From contig JAZSMJ010000031.1 in assembly GCA_045535815.1 (NCBI GenBank), positions 1-61,673 of the forward strand: DNA of 61,673 nt, written 5' to 3'. Below are positions 41,582-51,648 of the stretch, one piece after another. Each line of letters opens with the position of its first letter. Positions within the stretch are counted from its first letter, which is position 1. A model generated the notes under the pieces. It did not search any database, was not told where the DNA came from, and saw nothing but the letters and a program-made list of their open reading frames with translations. A program made the position numbers and the translations under genes. Source of the stretch: JAZSMJ01 sp045535815 (GTDB taxonomy: Bacteria; Bacillota; Clostridia; Oscillospirales; CAG-272).

Positions 41582-42943
41582 ATGGGAAAACTGTTCGGTA
41601 CAGACGGTATAAGGGGTATTGCGGGAACTGAACTGAGTTGCGAAACAGGCTACAGACTCGGTATGGCGGTAGCACACGTTCTGACGGGCGATAAAGACCG
41701 TGTATCACGTCCTCGTGTCATTATAGGAAAGGATACCCGTTTATCCGGAGATATGTTTGAGGCGGCTATCAGTGCAGGCCTTTGCAAAATGGGAAGCGAT
41801 GCCGTTATACTCGGTGTTGTGCCCACTCCTGCAGTGGCATATCTTGTCAGAAAGTACAAGGCAGATGCAGGTATTATGATATCGGCATCACATAATCCGA
41901 GTGAATATAACGGTCTCAAGGTCTTCAGCAGAGAGGGATATAAGCTCTCCGATGAATCAGAGGCAAAAATCGAAGAGATCATCTTGAATGAAAATTATCC
42001 TCTCACCCCGGCTTCCGGTGCAGATATCGGTCGCATTACATACTGTGAGGGATATGCTGATGATTACGTCCATCACGTGAGATCAATTTTAAACGCTACT
42101 GAAGCTAAGCAGAGAAAAATCCTCTTTGATCTTTCAAACGGGTCAGCATCGGCAACGGCAGAGAAGATTTTCGCAAATGCAAACGGCTATATCTGTGATT
42201 TTATATCCGATAAGCCCGATGGAGTCAATATAAATCTAAACTGTGGATCAACCGCAATCAAAGCGTTATCGGAAGCAGTCATATCGGGCGGATACGATAT
42301 GGGTATTGCGTTTGACGGTGATGCCGACAGATGTCTTGCCGTTGATGAATGCGGTGCTCTTATTGACGGTGATAAGATAATTGCAGCGTTTGCAAATGAA
42401 ATGAAAGAAACGGGCAAGCTTGACGGAAATACTGCGGTAGTCACAAGCCTTACAAACTTCGGTTTTCACGTTATGGCAAAAGAAAAGGGTATAAACGTTG
42501 CTATAACCGACGTGGGTGACAGATACGTGCTTGAGGAAATGCTCAGATGCGGATATAAGGTCGGCGGAGAGCAGTCGGGGCACATTATATTGCTTGACTA
42601 TGGTACGACAGGTGACGGTCAGGTCACAGCGATGAATATACTGAATCTTTTAACGAAATATCCGGATAAAAAAGCGTCTGAAATATTCTCGCATATGATA
42701 CCGCTTCCTCAGATATCTCTTAACGTAGCGGTACCTAATTCCGTGAAAAAGCAGATTGCCGATAATCCTGAAATAAAGGATTATGTGAATAAGCGTGCAA
42801 AGGAGCTTAGCGGAAGAGGAAGAATCCTTCTGCGCCCGTCGGGTACGGAAGCTCTTGTCAGAATAATGATAGAAGGCGAAGATCAGGCAATGATAACAGA
42901 AATGGCAAAGGACATTGCCGCTAAAATAGAGGAAAAGATATAA
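41582..42943 (+). CDS. glmM: Phosphoglucosamine mutase
   Basis: A 453-residue enzyme that converts glucosamine-6-phosphate to glucosamine-1-phosphate for cell-wall precursors. The N-terminus LFGTDGIRGIAGTELS is diagnostic. The active-site phosphoserine lies in GIMISASHNPSEYNG (about residue 102), the metal-binding loop is AFDGDADRC, and the substrate loop is GGEQSGHI. The C-terminal phosphate-binding site is LRPSGTEALVR. The stop codon overlaps the next start by one base. Confidence 0.97.
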   Translation: MGKLFGTDGIRGIAGTELSCETGYRLGMAVAHVLTGDKDRVSRPRVIIGKDTRLSGDMFEAAISAGLCKMGSDAVILGVVPTPAVAYLVRKYKADAGIMISASHNPSEYNGLKVFSREGYKLSDESEAKIEEIILNENYPLTPASGADIGRITYCEGYADDYVHHVRSILNATEAKQRKILFDLSNGSASATAEKIFANANGYICDFISDKPDGVNINLNCGSTAIKALSEAVISGGYDMGIAFDGDADRCLAVDECGALIDGDKIIAAFANEMKETGKLDGNTAVVTSLTNFGFHVMAKEKGINVAITDVGDRYVLEEMLRCGYKVGGEQSGHIILLDYGTTGDGQVTAMNILNLLTKYPDKKASEIFSHMIPLPQISLNVAVPNSVKKQIADNPEIKDYVNKRAKELSGRGRILLRPSGTEALVRIMIEGEDQAMITEMAKDIAAKIEEKI

Positions 42944-43812
42944 TGTGGGCAGCAACTGATTGGAAAGATTACGAATTGCTCGATACGTCTGACGGCGAGC
43001 GACTTGAAAGATGGGGCAACTATATTTTAATTAGGCCCGATCCGCAGGTCATATGGAAGGGCGTAAAGGATCATAAGCTTTGGAGAAGCGCCGATGCATC
43101 TTATAAGCGTTCATCCGGCGGCGGTGGAAAATGGCAGGAAAATTCTCTTCCCGAAAGCTGGGAGATAGGCTATAAAGATCTCGGATTTGAAATAAAGCCT
43201 ATGGGATTTAAGCATACCGGTCTTTTTCCCGAGCAGGCAGTCAACTGGGACTGGTTCTCCGAAATAATAAAGAAAAGCGATAAGCGTGAGGTAAAGGTCC
43301 TTAATCTGTTTGCATATACAGGCGGTGCAACGGTTGCGGCTGCCAAGGCAGGTGCGTCGGTCTGTCACGTAGACGCATCCAAGGGAATGGTTGCGCAGGC
43401 AAAGCATAACGCAGCGCTTTCGGGGCTTGCCGACGCACCGATACGCTATATCGTTGATGACTGCAAGAAGTTCGTTATGCGTGAAATACGCAGAGGAAAT
43501 AAATATGACGGCATTATAATGGATCCGCCGTCATACGGACGTGGTCCCGGCGGAGAGGTCTGGAAGCTTGAAGACAGTATCGGAGAGTTTATTGAGCTTT
43601 CAGCACAGCTTCTTGCTGACGATCCCCTCTTCTTCCTTGTAAATTCCTATACGACGGGCCTTTCAGCTTCTACGATAGGATATCTTCTCGGAACTATAAT
43701 TAAAGCGAGAAGAGGCGGTAAGGTCAGTGCAGATGAGATCGGGCTGCCCGTTACTCAAACCGGAGGAATATTGCCCTGCGGATCATCTGCAAGATGGGTA
43801 CCTATGAAGTAA
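42943..43812 (+). CDS. SAM-dependent methyltransferase (RlmI/RlmK-like)
   Basis: A 289-residue class I methyltransferase. VLNLFAYTGGATVAAAKAGASVCHVDAS is the SAM-binding motif I region (about residue 123), and IIMDPPSYGRGP carries the DPPSY motif seen in RNA m5C or N-methylases such as RlmI. The N-terminal roughly 100 residues are not a PUA domain like that of RlmI, so the target is uncertain, although an rRNA base is likely. It overlaps glmM by one base. Confidence 0.85.
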   Translation: MWAATDWKDYELLDTSDGERLERWGNYILIRPDPQVIWKGVKDHKLWRSADASYKRSSGGGGKWQENSLPESWEIGYKDLGFEIKPMGFKHTGLFPEQAVNWDWFSEIIKKSDKREVKVLNLFAYTGGATVAAAKAGASVCHVDASKGMVAQAKHNAALSGLADAPIRYIVDDCKKFVMREIRRGNKYDGIIMDPPSYGRGPGGEVWKLEDSIGEFIELSAQLLADDPLFFLVNSYTTGLSASTIGYLLGTIIKARRGGKVSADEIGLPVTQTGGILPCGSSARWVPMK

Positions 43813-43834
43813 TATAAAATCGAAAGGAAAAGCA

Positions 43835-44689
43835 ATGGCTGAACCCTATATAAAGATTGAAGGACTTTCCTACTCGTACGAGGTTGAGGATGATGATCTT
43901 GAGGTTTTGAAGGATATTGATCTTGAGATAGAAAAAGGATCGTTTACAGCTATCCTCGGACACAACGGCTCGGGAAAGTCAACCCTTGCAAAGCTGCTAA
44001 ACCTCGTTCTCACTGCGCAAAGCGGAAGGATCGTTATTGACGGAAAAGAGATAACAAGCTCAGAGCTTAGCGATAGTGATATTATCGATATAAGACGTAA
44101 GATAGGCATGGTCTTTCAAAATCCGGACAACCAGATAGTGTCTACGGTGGTTGAAGAGGACGTTGCGTTTGGACCCGAGAATCTCGGTATGCCGCCGAGT
44201 GAGATTAGAATGGCGGTTGACAGAGCTCTTGAAGAGGTCGGGATGAAGGATTTCGCAAAGCATTCTCCTGCACAGCTGTCAGGCGGACAGAAGCAGCGAA
44301 TCGCAATAGCCGGAATTATTGCAATGATGCCCGAATGCATCGTTTTTGACGAGGCAACGGCAATGCTTGATCCCAGCGGAAGACGTGACGTTATGAATAC
44401 AATAAAACGTCTTAACCGTGAAAAAGGAATTACCGTTCTGCATATCACCCATAATATGGATGAAGCGGCAATGGCTGACAGAGTCGTCGTTATAAACGAC
44501 GGCAGAATATATATGGACGGTACTCCTCGGGAGGTCCTTACAAAGGTAAAAGAGCTGAGAAGCGTTGGACTTGACGTTCCTCAGGTAACAGAGCTGCTTT
44601 ACGATCTTAAAGAGAGCGGTATTGACATAAGTTACGAATTTATTGACTGCGAAGGGGCGGCAGATGAGATACTCAAGGCTTTGAGATAA
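43835..44689 (+). CDS. ecfA1: ECF transporter ATPase A1
   Basis: A 284-residue ATPase of the energy-coupling factor module, which powers vitamin and metal uptake with exchangeable S components. Walker A is GHNGSGKST, the Q-loop is FQNPDNQIVSTVVEEDVAFGPENLG (typical of CbiO/EcfA), the signature is LSGGQKQRIAIAG, and Walker B is CIVFDEATAMLDP. The C-terminal roughly 50 residues form the EcfA regulatory extension. AAAGGA precedes the ATG. Confidence 0.96.
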   Translation: MAEPYIKIEGLSYSYEVEDDDLEVLKDIDLEIEKGSFTAILGHNGSGKSTLAKLLNLVLTAQSGRIVIDGKEITSSELSDSDIIDIRRKIGMVFQNPDNQIVSTVVEEDVAFGPENLGMPPSEIRMAVDRALEEVGMKDFAKHSPAQLSGGQKQRIAIAGIIAMMPECIVFDEATAMLDPSGRRDVMNTIKRLNREKGITVLHITHNMDEAAMADRVVVINDGRIYMDGTPREVLTKVKELRSVGLDVPQVTELLYDLKESGIDISYEFIDCEGAADEILKALR

Positions 44690-44740
44690 TATCTCTTATG
44701 CGACACTTCGATAGAGAAAACGAAAGGCAAGAAATATAAT

Positions 44741-45616
44741 ATGGCAGAGCTTGAGCTTAAGGAGGTTTCCTTTGTTTACAGCGATGGAACACCCTTTAGG
44801 AAAACTGCAATTGAAAATATAAATTTAAAGATATCAAGCGGTAAGATAACCGGTATAATAGGACATACCGGTTCGGGTAAATCTACCCTCGTTCAGCTTT
44901 TTAACGGTCTTCTGAAGCCGACCTTTGGCGAGGTGCTTCTTGACGGAGCTGACATATGGAAGGAGCCGAAGAAGATCAGAGACGTACGCTTCCGTGTCGG
45001 TCTGGTCTTTCAGTATCCCGAATATCAGCTTTTTGAGGAAACTGTCTATAAGGATCTTGCGTTCGGTCCGCACAATATGGGACTTGACGAAAATGAAACG
45101 GACAGAAGGATAAAAGAAGCTGCAAAATTCTGCGGAATAACCGATGATATGATGGAAAGATCTCCTTTTGAGCTGTCGGGAGGTCAGCGCAGAAGAGTTG
45201 CCATAGCAGGCGTTATAGCTATGGAGCCTGAGATTCTTATACTTGATGAGCCTGCTGCCGGTCTTGACCCCAAGGGAAGAGAAGAAATACTCGGCGGACT
45301 TAAGAGCTATCAAAGAGAAAAAAATAACACCGTTTTGCTTGTCAGTCACAGTATGGAGGATATGGCAAGATATTCCGACGAGATAGTCGTATTAAAAGGC
45401 GGATCGATTCTCATGAACGGCAAGACTGCTGACATATTCAGTCAGGCTGAAACGCTTCGCAGTGCCGGACTTGACGTTCCGCAGATAACCGTTCTTATAG
45501 ATAAATTAAGATCAAGCGGACTTGATATACCGGGTGATATATACACGGTTGACGGCGCAGTTAATGCTTTGAAAAATATTTTATCAAAGCGGGGAAGGGG
45601 TGATATCAATGCTTAA
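44741..45616 (+). CDS. ecfA2: ECF transporter ATPase A2
   Basis: A 291-residue partner ATPase. Walker A is GHTGSGKST, the Q-loop is FQYPEYQLFEETVYKDLAFGPHNMG, the signature is LSGGQRRRVAIAG, and Walker B is ILILDEPAAGLDPKG. It pairs with EcfA1 beneath EcfT. Its 3' end overlaps ecfT by eight bases. Confidence 0.96.
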   Translation: MAELELKEVSFVYSDGTPFRKTAIENINLKISSGKITGIIGHTGSGKSTLVQLFNGLLKPTFGEVLLDGADIWKEPKKIRDVRFRVGLVFQYPEYQLFEETVYKDLAFGPHNMGLDENETDRRIKEAAKFCGITDDMMERSPFELSGGQRRRVAIAGVIAMEPEILILDEPAAGLDPKGREEILGGLKSYQREKNNTVLLVSHSMEDMARYSDEIVVLKGGSILMNGKTADIFSQAETLRSAGLDVPQITVLIDKLRSSGLDIPGDIYTVDGAVNALKNILSKRGRGDINA

Positions 45617-46430
45617 GGATATCACACTCGGTCAGTTCTTCCCCGGGGAATCTCCGCTTCACAAAATGGACCCGAGAAGCAAGATCATTCTCACCGTAAT
45701 GTATATCGCTAGCGTTTTTATGGTAAAGAATATATTTGGATTTGCTTTGATCTGTGCTTTTACAATTACGCTTATCGCAATGAGCAGAATATCGTTTGTC
45801 GTTGTGTTGAAGGGACTTAAGCCTCTGCTTTTTGTTATAGCATTTACGGCTATTATAAATGTTTTTTGGACACGTGGCGAGGTTCTTCTGGTAGAATTCT
45901 ATTTTATCAAGATCTATTATGAGGGAGTTATGCTTGCAATCTTTATGATAATAAGGATCGCAGCTCTTCTTGCAGGTACGTCGGTAATACTTACCTATAC
46001 AACCTCACCGATTGCGCTTACGGGCGGTATCGAAAAGCTTCTGGCTCCCCTTTCAAAAATTAAGGTTCCCGTTCACGAGTTTTCAATGATAATGACCATT
46101 GCACTCAGATTTATTCCCACTCTTGTTGAAGAAACGGATAAGATAATGAGTGCTCAGAAGGCAAGAGGAGCAGATTTTTCAAACGGAAACATTATTCAAA
46201 GGGCAAAATCGCTTATACCGATTCTTATACCTTTGTTTATCTCTGCATTCAGAAGAGCTGACGATCTTGCAACTGCGATGGAATGCAGGTGCTACAGAGG
46301 CGGAGAGGGAAGAACAAGCATGAAGGTTTTCAAGATGAGAGCAGTAGATTACAGCGGTTTTATCTGTTTTGCTCTGCTTATTACAGCCGTTGTTCTTATA
46401 AATATCTACGCACCGGGGTACAGTATATGA
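45609..46430 (+). CDS. ecfT: ECF transporter transmembrane protein EcfT
   Basis: A 273-residue membrane scaffold with about six hydrophobic segments. The N-terminus LHKMDPRSKIILTVMYI is the family signature. The two coupling helices that touch the ATPases appear as SAQKARGADF and ATAMECRCYRGGEGR; the second differs from the usual ARG core. I chose the ATG at 45609, which has AAGGGGTG upstream, over a GTG three codons earlier. There is no S-component gene nearby, so this is a shared (group II) ECF core. Confidence 0.95.
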   Translation: MLKDITLGQFFPGESPLHKMDPRSKIILTVMYIASVFMVKNIFGFALICAFTITLIAMSRISFVVVLKGLKPLLFVIAFTAIINVFWTRGEVLLVEFYFIKIYYEGVMLAIFMIIRIAALLAGTSVILTYTTSPIALTGGIEKLLAPLSKIKVPVHEFSMIMTIALRFIPTLVEETDKIMSAQKARGADFSNGNIIQRAKSLIPILIPLFISAFRRADDLATAMECRCYRGGEGRTSMKVFKMRAVDYSGFICFALLITAVVLINIYAPGYSI

Positions 46431-47188
46431 GCAATTCCTACGGATATAGAAAAATACTGCTCCGGATAGGCTATATCGGAACCGATTATTGCGGATTTCA
46501 GGTTCAGAAGACCGCTCCCTCTATTCAAGAAACGGTGCAGGACGCTGCAGAGCGTGTTTTCGGTAAAAGATATCCGCTCACAGGCTGCAGTCGTACAGAC
46601 AGCGGAGTTCACGCACTTGAATATTACTGTACCGTCGATACAGACGGCGATGCCAATAACGTACCGATCGATAAGATCCCCGATGCAATGAACAGTCTTT
46701 TGCCGGACGATATAGCGGTGTTTCACGCTGAATATAAAAGCGAGGATTTTCACGTCAGATATTCGGTCAGATCAAAGGAATACAAATACGTTATATGGAA
46801 TTCAAAATATAAAAATCCCTATCTTAAGGACAGAGCCTATCATTATCCGAGAACGCTTGACGCTGACAAAATGAATGCCGCCGCAAAAGCTTTTGTCGGT
46901 GAGCATGATTTTATATCGTTTATGGCAAGCGGATCGTCGTGCGAGGATACGGTGCGTGAAATATATTCCGCATCCGTCGAGCGAGAGGGTGATACAGTCA
47001 TATTTAAGGTTTCGGGAAACGGATTCCTTTATAATATGGTTCGTATTATGATGGGAACGCTTATCGCAGTTTCAGAGGGAAAGATCGAAGCTAACGGTAT
47101 AACCGAAATAATAAAAAATCGAAACAGAAGCGCTGCAGGTATGACTGTACCTGCGTGCGGACTTTATCTTAATAAGGTAAGCTACTGA
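46427..47188 (+). CDS. truA: tRNA pseudouridine(38-40) synthase
   Basis: A 253-residue TruA. The catalytic Asp is in GCSRTDSGVHALEYYC (about residue 55). YIGTDYCGFQVQ near the N-terminus and GNGFLYNMVRIMMGTLI near the C-terminus are family blocks. The ATG overlaps the ecfT stop by two bases, the frequent ecfA-ecfA-ecfT-truA order of Bacillota. A longer open frame from 46283 lies entirely inside ecfT. Confidence 0.96.
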   Translation: MSNSYGYRKILLRIGYIGTDYCGFQVQKTAPSIQETVQDAAERVFGKRYPLTGCSRTDSGVHALEYYCTVDTDGDANNVPIDKIPDAMNSLLPDDIAVFHAEYKSEDFHVRYSVRSKEYKYVIWNSKYKNPYLKDRAYHYPRTLDADKMNAAAKAFVGEHDFISFMASGSSCEDTVREIYSASVEREGDTVIFKVSGNGFLYNMVRIMMGTLIAVSEGKIEANGITEIIKNRNRSAAGMTVPACGLYLNKVSY

Positions 47189-47213
47189 TAAACAAACGAA
47201 AGGAGGCACGGGT

Positions 47214-48551
47214 ATGGCTGACAAAAAGGGAAAGGATCTTTTTGTGGAAGAGACCTCTGAGGAAAATGCTGCTATAGAGAAGGAAGAATCTGTAAAAGAA
47301 GTGCGATCTTCATCATACAGAAGAGTTCATATCAAAAACGAGAGTGAGCCCGAGGAGAACGAATATTATCTATCAGTATCAAGAAAATTCAAGCTTGCAA
47401 GATACATAACCTTGCTCGTGCTGATATCGTTCATTCTCGTTATGATATCCTTTTACAGTGAGGATATCACGCTTGAGAATTTCAGATACCTTTTAAAATA
47501 TTTCAGCAAGGATACGCCCGATGCCGTTCAGGATGCCGGAGCGATATACTATAATGCTGACAATAAGATAGATCTGGGCGTATATAAGGGAGATATCATA
47601 AAGGCAGATTCGAGTGGAATTGAAATATACAATCCCAAGGGTGAGCTTATTTTAACGAATGATACTGTTTACGATAATCCCGAGATAAAGACCTCTGAAA
47701 GATATACCATCGTATATGATCTTGGCGGATATAATTATTCGATATTCAACTCATTCTCGCAGCTTAAAAGGGAAGAATTTCTTTATCCTATAAATAATGC
47801 GGTTATGAGCAATACAGGAACCTACGCCATTGCCACAAAGGCGGCAGGCTATAAGTCAGCGCTATACGTATACGATAGAAATTTCAACCGTGTAGGTCAG
47901 CTTTTCAAGGATATGTACATAATGGATATGTCTATGTCCGACGACGGTAATAACGTGCTTATATCATATGCGGATACAACCAAAAACGGTGAGTATAAGA
48001 CCGAGCTCGTTACGTACAGCCTTTACTCCGAATCAACCGGACTCAGCTATTCTATAGACGATACGATAGTAATGAAAACCGGCTATTTTTCAGAGGGTGG
48101 ATTCGGTGTTGCGTGTGACGATATGCTTATTTTCTTTGATAAGTATGGAAATCCCCTTAAAGAAATAAGCTATGACAGCAGAATACCTGCCGCTGCTGTG
48201 ATAGATGAAGATTACGTTGTAGTAGGCTTTAGCCAGAACATTATAGGGTATAATTACGATATAACTGTTTATGACTGCGCAGGTAATCTCCTGCTTGAAA
48301 AAACCGTACACGGCAAGCTTGAGAAAATTGCTGCGGATGAAAATAATGTTTATGCTCTCTGCGAGGGACAGCTGTATATTATAAGCATCTCAAGCGGAAA
48401 AGCTATAGGAATACCGACAAGCGGAAACGTTATAGACGTTTATCCTGTCAGTGAATCGGTTGTTTCTGTATTTACGCAAAACGGTGCAATGCTTTACAGC
48501 ATAGCTTCCGAGCAGGATGCAGAGGGAAACGTAGAAGAGGAGGAAAACTGA
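47214..48551 (+). CDS. DUF5711 family membrane-anchored protein
   Basis: A 445-residue protein. Residues 1-60 are charged (EETSEENAAIEKEESVKE) and cytoplasmic, one membrane helix follows (about 64-84, ITLLVLISFILVMISF), and the rest is probably outside the membrane. The external part has repeated beta-rich stretches (SGIEIYNPKGELI, SMSDDGNNVLISYA, LIFFDKYGNPLKEI) like a degenerate propeller, which fits DUF5711 of Clostridia. The function is unknown. AGGAGG precedes the ATG. It lies four bases ahead of the CvpA-family gene. Confidence 0.82.
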   Translation: MADKKGKDLFVEETSEENAAIEKEESVKEVRSSSYRRVHIKNESEPEENEYYLSVSRKFKLARYITLLVLISFILVMISFYSEDITLENFRYLLKYFSKDTPDAVQDAGAIYYNADNKIDLGVYKGDIIKADSSGIEIYNPKGELILTNDTVYDNPEIKTSERYTIVYDLGGYNYSIFNSFSQLKREEFLYPINNAVMSNTGTYAIATKAAGYKSALYVYDRNFNRVGQLFKDMYIMDMSMSDDGNNVLISYADTTKNGEYKTELVTYSLYSESTGLSYSIDDTIVMKTGYFSEGGFGVACDDMLIFFDKYGNPLKEISYDSRIPAAAVIDEDYVVVGFSQNIIGYNYDITVYDCAGNLLLEKTVHGKLEKIAADENNVYALCEGQLYIISISSGKAIGIPTSGNVIDVYPVSESVVSVFTQNGAMLYSIASEQDAEGNVEEEEN

Positions 48552-48554
48552 TAA

Positions 48555-49271
48555 ATGGGAATAATACTTGATATCATACTCCTTGCTGCTGCAATAGCGT
48601 TTGTTGTCAGCGGTATAAGAAAGGGCTTTGTAATATCTATTATGAATATAGTGTCGTTTGTAGCGGCGCTTATCAGCGGATATTATCTTGGTCCTGCCGT
48701 TTCGGACTTTATTAAAAACAACTTTATTCAGGGTAAGGTTGCAGATTCTATAACGAGCGTGATCGAATCGCTGATAAACAGCGGTGTTAATAAAATAACC
48801 ATGCCGCAGATCTTTCAGGATAAGCCTGCAGCATTCGTTGATATTACAGACAGATATGACGTTACTGTCGAAAGCGTTGAAAGCTATTATAACGATCAGC
48901 TGAGCGAAGGCGTTTCAGATGCTATCGAAAAGGTTTCCGAATTTATTTCGGCACCCGTCGTTGATACGCTGTCCTCGGTTTTAGGATTTCTTTTGGTATT
49001 TGTTATTTCTTTGATAGTTTTCAAAATAGTAATAATGCTGATAGATCTTATGTGCCGTCTGCCGGTACTCAATTTTACAAACAGATTACTTGGCGGTATT
49101 TTCGGTGTTATCTGCGGATATCTGTGTATATCAGTCCTTGCGACTGTATCGGAAAATCTTATACCGGCACTTTCTTCGGTATGGCCGGAGGCTATAAACG
49201 AAAAAATTCTGACTACATCTGTAATGTATAATCTGCTCAGAAATATAAATATTTTTGATATGATCTTCTGA
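48555..49271 (+). CDS. CvpA family membrane protein
   Basis: A 238-residue protein with four to five hydrophobic segments. The N-terminus IILDIILLAAAIAFVVSGIRKGFVISIMNIVSFVAALISGYYLG is the CvpA (colicin V production) pattern. An inserted soluble stretch (about residues 55-130) makes it longer than usual. CvpA proteins are linked to envelope homeostasis, with no agreed mechanism. It starts four bases after the DUF5711 stop. Confidence 0.85.
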   Translation: MGIILDIILLAAAIAFVVSGIRKGFVISIMNIVSFVAALISGYYLGPAVSDFIKNNFIQGKVADSITSVIESLINSGVNKITMPQIFQDKPAAFVDITDRYDVTVESVESYYNDQLSEGVSDAIEKVSEFISAPVVDTLSSVLGFLLVFVISLIVFKIVIMLIDLMCRLPVLNFTNRLLGGIFGVICGYLCISVLATVSENLIPALSSVWPEAINEKILTTSVMYNLLRNINIFDMIF

Positions 49272-49332
49272 GTGAGGATCAAACGGCGTTAAATCAATCA
49301 ATACAAGCAAAAAAGGAAAAAAGGTTTTATCA

Positions 49333-51624
49333 ATGGAACTTTGTGTAAAATGCAAAAAGAGAGTTGCGGTAGTTTTTATATCGCGCCTGGAAAATAATAA
49401 AGCGGTAAATGAAGGACTTTGCCTCAAGTGCGCAAGAGGAATGGGTATACCTCAGGTTACTGAAATGATGGACAAAATGGGTATAACCGAAGAGGATCTT
49501 GACCGTATGGATATGGAAATGGAAGGGCTTGTTGACGATATGGACAGTGACGGAAGCGGAAGCGCTCCGGCACTTGACATAAAGAAGATGTTTAATAATA
49601 TTATGCCGTCATTCCCTCAAAAAAAGGAAGACGGGGCAAGTGCGTCCAAGGGCAAGGGAAAAAAGAACGAAAAAGAGAAGAAGTTTCTCTCTATGTACTG
49701 TCTTGATCTGACAAAAAGAGCTGCAAACAATCAGCTTGATAACGTTATAGGCAGAGAAAGAGAGCTTGACAGAGTTATACAGATCCTAACGAGAAGACAG
49801 AAGAACAATCCCTGCCTTATAGGCGAGCCCGGTGTAGGTAAAACTGCCATGGCAGAGGCTTTGGCACAGAGAATAGTTGAAAAAAGAGTTCCGTACAAGC
49901 TTCAGAATAAGGAGATACACCTCGTAGACCTTACTGCCATAGTTGCAGGAACTCAGTTCAGAGGTCAATTTGAGTCAAGAATAAAAGGACTTATTGAGGA
50001 GGTCAAAAACCTCGGAAATATAATCCTTGTAATAGATGAGGTTCATAATCTTGTCGGTGCAGGCGAAGCAGAGGGAAGCATGAGTGCGGCCAATATTCTT
50101 AAGCCGGCGCTGTCAAGAGGAGATATTCAGGTTATAGGCGCTACAACGCTTAAGGAGTACCGCAAGTATATAGAAAAGGATTCAGCTCTTGAGCGCAGAT
50201 TCCAGCCTGTCGTTGTTGAAGAGCCTTCAATAAATGACAGTATAAAGATACTTGAGGGTATTAAGGGCTATTATGAAAGATTCCACGGAATAAGAATACC
50301 GGATGCAACCGTCAGAAGAACGGTCATCCTTTCCGAGAGATACATCACGGACAGATTTTTACCCGACAAGGCAATAGACCTTCTCGATGAAGCGTCAGCC
50401 TATCTTGCGCTCAATTCACCCGTGATAGGAGAGATCGATCAGCTTGCTGATACGATCAAGCGTGACAGAGATGAGCTTGAGGTGCTTGAAACGACTGCTC
50501 CGGAGGGAGATGCCGCATCTGATGAGGCAAAGCTTACCGAGCGTTACGAAAGGATCGCAGAGCTCAAAGCGACCATTCTTCAGAAGGAGGACAGATTTGC
50601 CAAGCTTTCGCTTGAGCGAGATAAAATAGAGCTTACAACCGAGCATCTCGCAAAGGTAATCGAGATATGGACGGGTGTTCCTGCAAGCAATATCAGTGAG
50701 CACGAGTTTACAAGAATAGATATGCTTGAAGAGCGCTTGAAGAAGCGTATCGTAGGTCAGGACGAGGCTATCGATTCAATATCCCGTGCAATTAAGAGAA
50801 ACAGAGCAGGCGTATCCTATAAAAAGAAGCCGGTTTCGTTTATTTTTGCAGGTCCTACTGGCGTTGGAAAAACTGAGCTTGTAAAAACTCTTGCATCAGA
50901 CCTTTTTGACTCTCCCGAAACGCTTATAAGACTCGATATGTCTGAGTTTATGGAAAAGCATTCGGTATCGAGGATAATCGGAGCGCCTCCCGGATACGTT
51001 GGTTATGACGAGGCAGGACAGCTTACCGAGAAGATAAGAAGAAAGCCTTATTCGGTCGTCCTTTTTGACGAGATAGAAAAGGCTCATCCGGACGTTATGA
51101 ACGTCCTTTTGCAGATACTTGACGACGGAAGAGTGACGAATGCCCAGGGCAGAGTTGTAAACTTTGAAAACACGGTAATCGTTATGACTACCAACGCCGG
51201 CTCCAATATAAACAGCAATACTGCAGGCTTTGGCAATTCAGCCGTAAGTAATTTAAGCAGCGACAAAACAATGAAGGCTCTTGGCGAATTTTTACGTCCC
51301 GAGTTTCTTAACAGAATTGATGAAATAATAACCTTCAGACAGCTCAGCGAGGCTGATTTCAGTTCAATAGCACGTATAATGCTGAATGAGCTCAGCGAGG
51401 CACTTGACGAGAAGGCTATTAAATTCTCATATACCGATAAAGCTGCTGAATTTATCGCAAAGAATTCATACAGCATAAAATTCGGTGCAAGAAATATGAG
51501 AAGATATATTCAGAAAAACGTTGAAGATGAGGTTGCTAACCTTATTATCAACGGATACAGTAAGGGTATTGCAGGTGTCAGCCTTGACTGTGACGGAGAA
51601 AAGCTTATTATAGAAAGCATCTGA
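49333..51624 (+). CDS. ClpE-like AAA+ unfoldase with N-terminal zinc finger
   Basis: A 763-residue Hsp100 ATPase. Instead of the Clp_N repeats, the N-terminus has a four-cysteine zinc finger (CVKC at 4-7, CLKC at 30-33), as in ClpE. The first AAA domain has GEPGVGKTA and VIDEVHNL; the second has GPTGVGKTE and LFDEIEKAHPDV. A shortened middle coiled region lies between them (about 375-430). It probably unfolds proteins for ClpP. AAAGG sites lie upstream. It is followed after 24 bases by the degenerate P-type ATPase gene. Confidence 0.9.
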   Translation: MELCVKCKKRVAVVFISRLENNKAVNEGLCLKCARGMGIPQVTEMMDKMGITEEDLDRMDMEMEGLVDDMDSDGSGSAPALDIKKMFNNIMPSFPQKKEDGASASKGKGKKNEKEKKFLSMYCLDLTKRAANNQLDNVIGRERELDRVIQILTRRQKNNPCLIGEPGVGKTAMAEALAQRIVEKRVPYKLQNKEIHLVDLTAIVAGTQFRGQFESRIKGLIEEVKNLGNIILVIDEVHNLVGAGEAEGSMSAANILKPALSRGDIQVIGATTLKEYRKYIEKDSALERRFQPVVVEEPSINDSIKILEGIKGYYERFHGIRIPDATVRRTVILSERYITDRFLPDKAIDLLDEASAYLALNSPVIGEIDQLADTIKRDRDELEVLETTAPEGDAASDEAKLTERYERIAELKATILQKEDRFAKLSLERDKIELTTEHLAKVIEIWTGVPASNISEHEFTRIDMLEERLKKRIVGQDEAIDSISRAIKRNRAGVSYKKKPVSFIFAGPTGVGKTELVKTLASDLFDSPETLIRLDMSEFMEKHSVSRIIGAPPGYVGYDEAGQLTEKIRRKPYSVVLFDEIEKAHPDVMNVLLQILDDGRVTNAQGRVVNFENTVIVMTTNAGSNINSNTAGFGNSAVSNLSSDKTMKALGEFLRPEFLNRIDEIITFRQLSEADFSSIARIMLNELSEALDEKAIKFSYTDKAAEFIAKNSYSIKFGARNMRRYIQKNVEDEVANLIINGYSKGIAGVSLDCDGEKLIIESI

Positions 51625-51648
51625 TGTTTCAGATAGCGCAGGTTAGAT